From: GWE2-51-13 sp041736705
GTDB lineage: Bacteria > Bacillota_I > Bacilli_A > Erysipelotrichales > Erysipelotrichaceae
Reading direction: 5' to 3'
Length of the DNA: 64,000 bases
Assembly: GCA_041736705.1 (NCBI GenBank)
Contig: JBGSTC010000004.1
Location: forward strand, 124,001-188,000
The notes beneath the pieces are model-generated. The model worked only from the letters and a program-made list of their open reading frames with translations. It searched no databases and was not told the DNA's origin. A program made the position numbers and the translations under genes. Below, piece by piece: positions 41,694 to 49,574 of the stretch; position 1 is the first letter of the stretch, and every line of letters begins with the position of its first letter.

Positions 41694-43167
41694 TTGAGTT
41701 CCCCCCAAGGATTTTAGAAACGATACTTCCAAAAGAATAATCTGAATTTGACCTATATTCTTCTAGAGTTATGTCACCTTGCGCTAACTTCGCTGCTAGA
41801 TGTTTACTAAAAATAAGACTTTCAATCCACTCATCAATAGAATCTTTCATAATAAGTTCATAAATATGACAATCCTTTAACTGTGATATTCTATGTATCC
41901 TGTCTTGTGCTTGTAAGTAATCATCCAAACTTAAGTTTCTATCATAGAATATCGAATGATTAGCTACTGTAAGAGTTAAGCCTTCTTTTGAAGATTGCGG
42001 GGTTGCAATGAGTATTCTACATTCTGCATCATTCTGAAATTTAAATAGTGCATTGTTACGCTCTTCAATTGTCAACTTACCATATACTAATGCGCAGTTA
42101 TAATTTCGTAACTCTCTTCCGAGATCTAACACATTATCAATAAAAGTTGTCCAAATTATTAGTTTATCACCATTCTTTTGAATTGACTCAATTAAGTATC
42201 GCAATGAGTCAAGTTTCCCTGATGTGCCTTCATACTTCTTGTCGAGGATTTTTGGATTTGATGTTATCTGAATTAATCTCAATAATCTCTTAAGAACCGA
42301 CTCTGAGTAGTCAAACTTTGTTCCATACTGATCATGAATAACAAGCCTTAAATCATTCTTGACTTGTTGATACATATCAAATTGGTAGTGTTCCCAATCA
42401 CATATAATCTTGTGGTATATTTTGGGTGGAAGGTTTATCTTGCTACTTTCCTTTGTCTCTCGAATTGCGAAGTGCGAAATCTTACCAAATATCTGAGTTA
42501 GTCCCTCTTCAAGTACAATCTGTTTCTCTTTATTCTCTTCAAGATTATTGTCTAAATCCAATTTCTTTTTAAACTCATGAAAATCTGTTCCTAAAGACTT
42601 TCCTTTGTCTAGGAAGTAGATTTGTGCCCAAATATCATAAGGTCTATTTGCAACAGGAGTTCCCGTCATAATTATTCTTCTTGTGAACATCTCACTTAAA
42701 TCGAATAATTTCTGCGAAATTATTGAATCTGGATTCTTAATTTTCGCAGATTCATCGATAACGATCGCAAGATTTCTTGTTTTACATAATAACTTAATTC
42801 TTTCGTATTCTGTTAAGATTACTTCAAAATGCGTTAAGATTAATCTAGTTGGGCTATTTAGAACATAGAAATTATTCATAGAGTTCTGACTGAGTATTCT
42901 TGCTTTTAAATGAGAGTGGGATGCAAACTCTCTCTCCCAATTACTCAACAAACTCTTTTTTGTAACAAGCAGAATAGTATCAACTTCCTTTTTTTCTAGC
43001 CAGTACAATATGACATCAATGGCTATCTTTGTTTTACCTAGACCTTGTTCGTGAAAAATTGCGGCATATTCAAGATCGCGCACGAAATTTTCTGCCTTTA
43101 CTTGAAAATCAAAGGCGTTTTTCTTTTGGACTAAATTTGGCTCTTTTTTTAGTTTAATGTGTTGCAT
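41686..43167 (-). CDS. SNF2-type DEAD-like helicase of the AT-rich island
   Basis: 493 residues. Walker A HEQGLGKTKIAI (about 40), motif II VIDESAKIKN (DESA instead of DEAH), motif III MTGTPVANRPYDIW, and the C-terminal helicase half with LIIWTTFIDNV, ATPQSSKEGLTL and the SNF2 motif VI QAQDRIHRISQ. A DNA translocase used by several restriction and defence systems to move along DNA. Overlaps the nuclease gene upstream (TGATG) and the ParB-like gene downstream, so all act together. No methyltransferase gene is adjacent. Confidence 0.88.
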   Translation of the reverse strand: MQHIKLKKEPNLVQKKNAFDFQVKAENFVRDLEYAAIFHEQGLGKTKIAIDVILYWLEKKEVDTILLVTKKSLLSNWEREFASHSHLKARILSQNSMNNFYVLNSPTRLILTHFEVILTEYERIKLLCKTRNLAIVIDESAKIKNPDSIISQKLFDLSEMFTRRIIMTGTPVANRPYDIWAQIYFLDKGKSLGTDFHEFKKKLDLDNNLEENKEKQIVLEEGLTQIFGKISHFAIRETKESSKINLPPKIYHKIICDWEHYQFDMYQQVKNDLRLVIHDQYGTKFDYSESVLKRLLRLIQITSNPKILDKKYEGTSGKLDSLRYLIESIQKNGDKLIIWTTFIDNVLDLGRELRNYNCALVYGKLTIEERNNALFKFQNDAECRILIATPQSSKEGLTLTVANHSIFYDRNLSLDDYLQAQDRIHRISQLKDCHIYELIMKDSIDEWIESLIFSKHLAAKLAQGDITLEEYRSNSDYSFGSIVSKILGGNSNE

Positions 43168-43574
43168 CAGAACTCCAGTATATGTACTTTTATTTTCTCG
43201 CTCTCTCGAATGTTCAATTCTCTATATAATACATTTTTGATTATTGGTTTGCATAAGAAAGGAACTGCAAATACAATATGACTTTGTCCATCGAAAATCT
43301 CTGATGTTCGTAAATAACTCCTATATTGATGTAAACTATGTTCACGACCAATGTCTAGTTCAGTCTTAGCTTCCCCAATGACAAGAATATTTCTCGACAA
43401 GTCGACCGCATATAAATCCGGTTGCACATTGTTGAAGACTCTTTTAGAACTACCCAACATGCTTTTTTCTGCCAAATCAATGAAAACAAACGAGTTATCT
43501 CGATCGAGTAGATTCTCAAATACCCATTTGTCCATTTTCTCCACGAGAAGTTTGTGTTGAATTGATTCAGCCAT
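43167..43574 (-). CDS. PD-(D/E)xK-like nuclease of the AT-rich island
   Basis: 135 residues. QPDLYAVDLSRNILVIGEAK (Asp, then E-x-K about 17 residues later) is the core of PD-(D/E)xK nucleases, followed by a helix LHQYRSYL of the right type. Small size suits a stand-alone Mg-dependent DNase subunit. Encoded between the second ParB-like protein and the helicase with overlaps on both sides, it is probably the cutting subunit that works with the SNF2 motor. ATG 43574 follows GAGGA. Confidence 0.78.
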   Translation of the reverse strand: MAESIQHKLLVEKMDKWVFENLLDRDNSFVFIDLAEKSMLGSSKRVFNNVQPDLYAVDLSRNILVIGEAKTELDIGREHSLHQYRSYLRTSEIFDGQSHIVFAVPFLCKPIIKNVLYRELNIRESEKIKVHILEF

Positions 43575-44601
43575 CACTATCCTCGCTTAATTCCTCGTAC
43601 AAGCCCTTAAGTTGTTCAAACATTTCCATAATCAACGAGTATCTTTGTGGTTCGCTTCCATCCTTAATTTGCTTATACTCCTCAAAAGGTAACAACTTAA
43701 TTTTCTTAATCGATTCATTCAGAAGGACTTCCAAAGGCAGTTTGTCAATATTTAGTGCATCTGTACTCATCAGCATGAACTTTCTTGCATCTTTGACTCC
43801 CTTTCCATCTTTAACAAACTCTTGCCTTGCCCGCTGATTTCCAAGAATTCCGGGTAACTCTCTAACTTCTGATAGAGGTTTAAACTTATTGTCGATTACC
43901 CATTGAGCAAAATTACTCAATGTAAAGTTATTCCTGAGTATTGCTTCTTTTACAGAGGTTCTCAACACCTCTCTAAATGCTGAAAATTTGTTTTTCTCAA
44001 AATCGCCATCACTTTCTAATAGTGGTCTATAATATTGCTCCATGAGTTTGTATGCTTCAATATACTCGTTAACGTCACTCTTGTTCCCACCACAAAAATC
44101 TACTATTTGGTTAAATGAAAGGCATTGTTCATTGTGGAGAGAGTATAAGTACTTTGCCTTGCTATATGGATCCCAGTCTCTTGGCCCGACTAAATGAGCC
44201 TGTAATCGAATAGCATTGATCGTTTTGCTATCTAAATCAGTATATACAATGGAAGGTATTCTATCCCATGTTCCATTTATCTTGTCTTCAAGTAATTCTC
44301 GATATATCTGAACTCGTGTATTACCTTCTACAACAACATACTCATTACTATTTGAGTTGAAATTAACGATTATCGGATGAATTATTCCACCATTTGTCCT
44401 TATTGACTCCTTTAGACTATAGTATGTAGTTCCACTTGAGTCCGAAGCATGTGTATTTGTGATTAATGCAAGTTTGATTTTCTCATCATCAATTGATGTT
44501 GCGTACATTTCTAAAATTGACTTTATCCTTGGATTGTTTTTATCAAGTATTAATTTGGCAACTTCTAGTTCAATAAATAGTTTTGCATTGTTTTCTGACA
44601 T
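43567..44601 (-). CDS. ParB-N-domain protein 2 of the AT-rich island
   Basis: 344 residues. ParB-like core at about 60-150 with IRTNGGIIHPIIV and VVEGNTRVQIYREL, then a helical DNA-binding-like part (RDWDPYSKAKYLYSL; SFNQIVDFCGGNKSDVNEYIEAY). Clear paralogue of ParB-like protein 1, with the same EGN(S/T)R box in place of GERRxR. AAAGGAGG precedes the ATG. Keeping two diverged copies in one operon suggests a heterodimer or two different targets. Confidence 0.75.
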   Translation of the reverse strand: MSENNAKLFIELEVAKLILDKNNPRIKSILEMYATSIDDEKIKLALITNTHASDSSGTTYYSLKESIRTNGGIIHPIIVNFNSNSNEYVVVEGNTRVQIYRELLEDKINGTWDRIPSIVYTDLDSKTINAIRLQAHLVGPRDWDPYSKAKYLYSLHNEQCLSFNQIVDFCGGNKSDVNEYIEAYKLMEQYYRPLLESDGDFEKNKFSAFREVLRTSVKEAILRNNFTLSNFAQWVIDNKFKPLSEVRELPGILGNQRARQEFVKDGKGVKDARKFMLMSTDALNIDKLPLEVLLNESIKKIKLLPFEEYKQIKDGSEPQRYSLIMEMFEQLKGLYEELSEDSDG

Positions 44602-44668
44602 ATTTTTCCTCCTTTGACAGAAACATGTCCATTCCTGCCAATTTCCCTAAATGCTATCAAAATTTACG

Positions 44669-45865
44669 TTAATTAAGGATCTTCAAGTATTCATATATCT
44701 CCTCCCAACTTGCAACCCTTATTACATTCACGGGTATGTTCTTGTCTTGATTATATAAATGATCAATGAGAAAAACATATTTACATATGTGCGAGAGCTT
44801 TATTGCCTTATCTATTTCATCTTCAACAAAGAATTTAAGTCGTCGATTCGAAGCGTAAGAAAACCTGCTCTTATGTAATGCTTGATTTAGAGTTATCGGA
44901 ATATCAACATTCCCATGTTCGAAGTAGATTTCATCATAATTGATGTGATGATCCTTAAGCCATTTTTTTGTGATTTTCTTTATGTTAAAATAATTACCTT
45001 TTACGCCTTTCCAAGCCCGCCAGGTATATATTTCGATCTCATATCCCAAAATATTCTTGATATCTCTAATAACTTCTGATGCTTTCTCATCTACTGGCAT
45101 TTCTATCCAATAATCTCTATCGTTGAAAATTTTCTGTTCATCTGATCTGCTAATTCCCAGTCCAGGAATTTTTCTAACTGGAATGTTAGTAATCTGAGAA
45201 GAAGCAAGGTTAATTCCCTTGTTTCTATTGATGTAGGTACAAAACTGCTTCTCATGTAGATTCAGTACACCATCTATGTCTACTCCTATCCTATGTCGAT
45301 AAAAATTCTGTCCTGACTCCGTTACCACCGTAATATAGAGATAGATTAAATACTGAATAATAAAGAATGCTAAAAAAATGAAGCAAGTTACTATTAAATC
45401 TAGACTATAAAAGGTTAATGATGTTACACCATAGGTGAAGTAACCCGCATTTACGAGAGATGCTGTCAATATAATCCATATAAACTGAAAAGTGTCGACA
45501 AAACTAGGTTTTCTCTTTTGAATAGGCAATACACTATAGTTATTTTGAAAATTTATGTCAATATTGCACTCGTTGAAAAAATAGTTTCTTATGCTATTTA
45601 TTGAGTTCGCATATAACAATGATTCACACCTTAGTTGATTAACATACATACTCACAAAAAAACCAATAATTGATATAAAAATGAATATTATTGATTTTGT
45701 ATTTTTTACATTTCCAACGTCGATACTAAGTAAAAATAATGGTGCTCCATAGATAGCTAGCATATATTGAAAAAATGATGTAATTCTTTGAGATACATTA
45801 AAATGCGCTTCTGAAATTTGTTTGTATTCTGCCTCCATGAATTTGTTAATTGAGTAATTATCCAT
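44669..45865 (-). CDS. membrane protein with C-terminal HAD nucleotidase-like domain
   Basis: 398 residues. N-terminal amphipathic helix (AEYKQISEAHFNVSQRITSFFQYMLAIYG) leads into four transmembrane helices near 30-50, 57-75, 133-155 and 160-185, a layout like SLATT-type defence membrane domains. The cytoplasmic C-half is a HAD domain: motif I GVDIDGVLNL, motif II EIYTWRAW, Lys in ITKKWLKDHH, motif IV FFVEDEIDKA. This is closest to NT5C-type (deoxy)nucleotidases. First gene of the island operon; ATG 45865 follows GGGGG. A membrane-tethered nucleotide phosphatase could deplete nucleotides on infection. The role is inferred. Confidence 0.7.
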   Translation of the reverse strand: MDNYSINKFMEAEYKQISEAHFNVSQRITSFFQYMLAIYGAPLFLLSIDVGNVKNTKSIIFIFISIIGFFVSMYVNQLRCESLLYANSINSIRNYFFNECNIDINFQNNYSVLPIQKRKPSFVDTFQFIWIILTASLVNAGYFTYGVTSLTFYSLDLIVTCFIFLAFFIIQYLIYLYITVVTESGQNFYRHRIGVDIDGVLNLHEKQFCTYINRNKGINLASSQITNIPVRKIPGLGISRSDEQKIFNDRDYWIEMPVDEKASEVIRDIKNILGYEIEIYTWRAWKGVKGNYFNIKKITKKWLKDHHINYDEIYFEHGNVDIPITLNQALHKSRFSYASNRRLKFFVEDEIDKAIKLSHICKYVFLIDHLYNQDKNIPVNVIRVASWEEIYEYLKILN

Positions 45866-45896
45866 TTTTTCCCCCAAGGAATTACAAAATGTAGTA

Positions 45897-45958
45897 AAGT
45901 GATAAAGAAACACTTCCCCTATTATTTATACTATATTCTATTTTCACTCTATAGTGAA
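45897..45958. promoter_or_regulatory. dyads in the divergent promoter region of the island
   Basis: A perfect inverted repeat TTCACT-CTAT-AGTGAA lies at 45943-45958. A weaker AAGTG/CACTT pair lies at 45897-45915, and GTGAAGTGATG follows the first. The region is AT-rich with several TATA-like boxes for both divergent genes. Probable operator for a regulator not identified in the window. Confidence 0.45.
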
Positions 45959-46005
45959 GTGATGATTTTCTCAAATATCGAGTTCATATATGAATCGAGG
46001 TAAAT

Positions 46006-47679
46006 ATGGCAACAATTTTCCCTGAACAATTCCCAAAACTTGGTCTTGAGCAACTTCGTGGTGAAGCGAAGGTTTTTCAAGCACTCAAGACTCAATTAGG
46101 CAATGAGTACGACGTTTTCTACAATGTGTATTGGCACCAAAAGCCAGATGATCATTCACGACAAAGAGATGGTGAGATTGATTTCATTATCACCCATCCT
46201 CGATATGGGATTTTAGTGGTGGAAGTGAAGGGCGGTGTGTTTATTCAGTATCACGCCGAAGATGATTCTTGGCGATCGACGGATATGGGATTGGATGTCA
46301 ATAGTATTCATAACCCTTACAATCAAGCACGGAAAAACAAATATGCCCTGATCGATAACTTGCTTCAACATTCTTCTTTCCGTCAATTCGAGAAAGGGGA
46401 AATCGATTCGAAACTGAATGTCGGATACTGTGTTGCATTTCCCGATGTCACCCGGATTTCCGGTCATCTTCCGGACTATGCGAAGGACGAAATCACTCTG
46501 TTCGAGTTTGATATCAATAATGCTGCGAAGCGGATTCCCAAGATCATGGAGTATTATGCTCAAAACATTACGATCGACCCAGAGTTATTGAAGAAAGCGC
46601 ATGTTGAAATCAAGAATATCCTTGCACCACTACTTACGATGGATCGAAGTATGCCGTATTGGATCAAGGAAGAAGAGAAACGGATGATCGAGCTGACGGA
46701 AGATCAATTCAATCTTCTGACGGTCATCCAATGTCTGAAACAAGCGTCGATCTATGGATGTGCCGGATCTGGAAAGACATTGTTGGCGTTGAAAAAGGCT
46801 GAAAAAGCGGCCTCGTTGAATCAAAAAACGTTATTGTGTTGTTTCAATTCCATCCTGGGCAAGAACTTCCGGAAATTCAGCGAAGGTAAGGAGAACTTGA
46901 TTGCGGATAATTTCCACAACATCATGTGGGAACTTCTCTCCCCTTTCACGGATGATCCGACACGCTTATTGAAAGACGATGAGTTCATGCAATATGTCAT
47001 CGATTTCGATATCCCGAAATTCGACTGTATCTTGATCGATGAAGCACAGGACTTCAGTAAAGATCAATTGGACATCTTGAACTATCTCTTGAAGAAAGAC
47101 GGAACCCTCTATTACTTCTGGGACAGTAACCAAAAAATCATTCGCGATGATGTTAATATTCCTGAGAATGTCCCGAAATTAGTGTTGAATACAAACCTAA
47201 GAAACACTGAGAAGATCTTTGATGAAATCAAACTTCATTACCATGAGGATCTAGAACTGATTCATAAGGGACCCGAAGGAAGAAAAGTGAAGGTTTGTGA
47301 GTCATATAGAGCAGGAAATGCACAGGACTTGTATCTTAAACTTCGCAAAGAGTTGAACGACTTGATTGTGGAACATCAAATCAAACCCGAAGAGATCACC
47401 ATCCTGTCGTTCATGGCGAAAGATAAGTCACTTCTAAAAGATTTCACTTATAAAGAAATACCTGTCGTTTGTTTTGAAGATGAACCGGTCGCAAGGAGTA
47501 TCCGGGTCGATACCGTTCGAAGATTTAAGGGAATGGAATCTCCGGTCATCATCGTAACGGAGATGGACAATGAGAAGAGTATGAATGATCCTCTATTGTG
47601 GGATGACATGTGTTATGTTTCGTATTCAAGAGCGAAGAATCACCTTGTTATTCTTCCTCCGGACAACGTAAAATTATAG
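46006..47679 (+). CDS. NERD nuclease-domain UvrD-like helicase
   Basis: 557 residues. N-terminal NERD domain with the PD-(D/E)xK motif DGEIDFIITHPRYGILVVEVKGG (about 48-72). Superfamily I helicase: Walker A GCAGSGKTLLAL (about 256), motif II CILIDEAQDFS, motif V/VI FKGMESPVIIV and YVSYSRAKNHLVIL. NERD-helicase fusions are linked to DNA processing and appear in defence loci (for example Nhi-type nuclease-helicases). Divergent from the AT-rich operon but itself of composition nearer the host. A related function is possible, not shown. GAGGT precedes the ATG. Confidence 0.88.
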   Translation: MATIFPEQFPKLGLEQLRGEAKVFQALKTQLGNEYDVFYNVYWHQKPDDHSRQRDGEIDFIITHPRYGILVVEVKGGVFIQYHAEDDSWRSTDMGLDVNSIHNPYNQARKNKYALIDNLLQHSSFRQFEKGEIDSKLNVGYCVAFPDVTRISGHLPDYAKDEITLFEFDINNAAKRIPKIMEYYAQNITIDPELLKKAHVEIKNILAPLLTMDRSMPYWIKEEEKRMIELTEDQFNLLTVIQCLKQASIYGCAGSGKTLLALKKAEKAASLNQKTLLCCFNSILGKNFRKFSEGKENLIADNFHNIMWELLSPFTDDPTRLLKDDEFMQYVIDFDIPKFDCILIDEAQDFSKDQLDILNYLLKKDGTLYYFWDSNQKIIRDDVNIPENVPKLVLNTNLRNTEKIFDEIKLHYHEDLELIHKGPEGRKVKVCESYRAGNAQDLYLKLRKELNDLIVEHQIKPEEITILSFMAKDKSLLKDFTYKEIPVVCFEDEPVARSIRVDTVRRFKGMESPVIIVTEMDNEKSMNDPLLWDDMCYVSYSRAKNHLVILPPDNVKL

Positions 47680-47700
47680 AAGACGAAAGGTGGGATTTGT

Positions 47701-48240
47701 ATGATTACGACAGAACGGCTGACACTTCGTCCTCTTACTGAAGAGGATGCATCGGAATTCTTGGAGTTGGAGTTACGGAATCGTGATTTCTTTGCGAAGT
47801 ATTCCATCTCCCGATCCGAGAGTTTCTATACTCTTGAGCGTCAGATCGAATCGATCAAACGGGCAAAGAAGGCGATGGAAGATGATGCCATGTATCGCTT
47901 TGGGATCTTCCTCAACGAAACCGGGAAACTGATCGGGACGGTCGCATTCAACGACATCATCCGTGGAGGGATACAGAGTTGTTTTATCGGGTATACCTTG
48001 GACAAGGATCACAACGGAAAAGGATATGGCAGCGAAGCGGTGAGAGGGATGGTCGACTACGGGTACAATGTCTTGAACCTGCATCGCATCGAAGCCGGGG
48101 TCATGCCCTCCAATCTTCCTTCGCAGAGAGTCTTGGAGAAGTGTGGGTTCATCCGGGAAGGATTGGCTCGTAATAACGTCAACATCAATGGGAAATGGGA
48201 AGACCATTATACCTATGGGATCGTGAATCCGAAGGATTAA
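47701..48240 (+). CDS. GNAT N-acetyltransferase, RimJ/RimL-like
   Basis: 179 residues starting MITTERLTLRPLTEEDA, the usual RimJ-family opening. Acetyl-CoA loop near YTLDKDHNGKGYGSEAVRGM (about 100-118), and a C-terminal NLPSQRVLEKCGFIREG. Acetylates a protein N-terminus or a small amine. Read with the upstream helicase gene (21-base gap) with its own AGGTGGG site; a terminator follows. Confidence 0.88.
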   Translation: MITTERLTLRPLTEEDASEFLELELRNRDFFAKYSISRSESFYTLERQIESIKRAKKAMEDDAMYRFGIFLNETGKLIGTVAFNDIIRGGIQSCFIGYTLDKDHNGKGYGSEAVRGMVDYGYNVLNLHRIEAGVMPSNLPSQRVLEKCGFIREGLARNNVNINGKWEDHYTYGIVNPKD

Positions 48241-48256
48241 TGATAAGCAAGAAACA

Positions 48257-48297
48257 GAAAGCCGATACGTAACAGCGTTGCGTTTCGGCTTTCTTTT
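48257..48297 (+). terminator. terminator after the GNAT gene
   Basis: GAAAGCCGA (48257-48265) pairs with TCGGCTTTC (48285-48293), followed by TTTT. Confidence 0.8.
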
Positions 48298-48339
48298 GGT
48301 GATGGATAGAAACACTTTAGGTTTTGTGATCTCGGGAGT

Positions 48340-48711
48340 TTATCCGACGCATTCCTCATCATCGCACTTCAAGGCAAACCAGGTTTTCTTCTTGCCACAA
48401 GTACAGGTGTGTTGACACTCTTGATCTCTTAACCATGTTTCAACGCCAATCTCACGTATCTGCAGCATGTTCTTGTAGGCGAGTTCATGATGTTTTATCC
48501 CATCGGTGTAGAATTCATGAAGTGTTTTACAGGGAAACTCATCGCATTCCCCGCAATGAAGCAATCCCTTCTGGATACAGCAAGAGCGAGTCGGGCAATC
48601 ATCCAAGAGTTCTTTCTCGTTACGACATCCCATGCAATTCGCGTTTTCCTTGTAGTTCTTGCATCCGCCGCAATACAGACCACAGAGCGATAGTTTCTCC
48701 AAAGCTTGCAT
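48340..48711 (-). CDS. DUF3795 cysteine-rich protein
   Basis: 123 residues with about 15 cysteines in Zn-ribbon-like groups: CGLYCGGCKNY, CMGCRNEKE, CGECDEFPC and CTCGKKK. Matches DUF3795, small metal-binding proteins of unknown role. ATG 48711 follows GAGGGG; the ATG six codons earlier lacks a site. Monocistronic. Confidence 0.83.
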   Translation of the reverse strand: MQALEKLSLCGLYCGGCKNYKENANCMGCRNEKELLDDCPTRSCCIQKGLLHCGECDEFPCKTLHEFYTDGIKHHELAYKNMLQIREIGVETWLRDQECQHTCTCGKKKTWFALKCDDEECVG

Positions 48712-48826
48712 GTGTACCCCTCTTTTCATTTTGAATTATAGACGAGTCATACAGCTTACACAAGGCTGAACTAAACAGATTGGATTTACGATTGCTGAGG
48801 CCTGATGAGTATCGATGAACAAAAAA

Positions 48827-48851
48827 GTGCAAACCCGCGAGGGGATTGCAC
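48827..48851 (-). terminator. terminator of PTS locus B
   Basis: GTGCAA (48827-48832) pairs with TTGCAC (48846-48851), with inner CCC/GGG pairing. Minus strand continues into TTTTTT. Confidence 0.75.
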
Positions 48852-48896
48852 CAGATTAAAGGATTATACTTACTCTACAAACTATTTTTCGTTACT

Positions 48897-49574
48897 TCAG
48901 TACGTAATCACTTCATTAAGATAGGCGAGGAGTGTTTCTCGATGAACGATCTTCTTCGTTAATTCACTCCCGATGATCGCACCAACCTTGAATGAATGCA
49001 CTTCGTCGATGTCGGCTTTGCTTTTGATGCCAAACCCGACATTGATTTCAATCTCGCTGTATCTGCGGATTCTGGCGATGGTCGACGGATATTCTTTCCC
49101 TCGGTCTACCGAACCGGTTTGACCAAGCGAACTCATGACATAAGCGAAGACTTCACAGTGTCTCAACCGCTGTTTGATTTCGTCATCGCTAAGTTTCTCA
49201 TGAAACATCTGGATCGTTTTTGGATGATTCTCCAGCACAACATCTGGAAGGATTAACCCTTCATATTGTGACGGTTCTTCAAGTAACGCATAGTCTTGGA
49301 TCGCATCGCTATATGCCATGACGATGCGTCTCAGATGCGGATGCCTAGATTTCAACTCATCCATCACTTGGATGTACCTTGCCTTACTGAATCCTTGGCT
49401 TAGGACGTGTTCGTGGCTTTTGGCAATGGTCGGTCCATCCAGGAAAGGATTAAGCGAGGGGATCCCGAACTCGATCGTATCGATTCCACGTTGAACCAAA
49501 TCATCGACGGTTTCGAAGAAGACTTTCGGGTTTGGATAATCGATCAAAAGGTAGAAAACCAGATTCGAAGACAT
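48897..49574 (-). CDS. TrpA-like TIM-barrel enzyme in PTS locus B
   Basis: 225 residues. The segment DTIEFGIPSLNPFLDGPTIAKSHEH matches the tryptophan synthase alpha active-site region with Glu and Asp in the expected places, and the C-terminal NVGFGIKSKADID plus GAIIGSELTKKI match the phosphate-binding loops. It is shorter than TrpA (about 260) and there is no trp gene nearby. It is the last gene of a PTS operon, coupled to the IIC gene (TAATG). Probably a phosphate-sugar aldolase or isomerase of the TrpA/KGPDC-like barrel group rather than a tryptophan enzyme. Confidence 0.7.
   Translation of the reverse strand: MSSNLVFYLLIDYPNPKVFFETVDDLVQRGIDTIEFGIPSLNPFLDGPTIAKSHEHVLSQGFSKARYIQVMDELKSRHPHLRRIVMAYSDAIQDYALLEEPSQYEGLILPDVVLENHPKTIQMFHEKLSDDEIKQRLRHCEVFAYVMSSLGQTGSVDRGKEYPSTIARIRRYSEIEINVGFGIKSKADIDEVHSFKVGAIIGSELTKKIVHRETLLAYLNEVITY

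Noticed and set aside
40674..44601. ParB-like genes as plasmid partition genes
   Set aside because: No ParA ATPase, no parS-like repeats and no replication gene nearby; the boxes are EGNxR rather than GERRxR.
48897..49574. Tryptophan synthase alpha as a biosynthetic gene
   Set aside because: No trpB or other trp genes are adjacent, length is short, and it is translationally coupled to a PTS permease.
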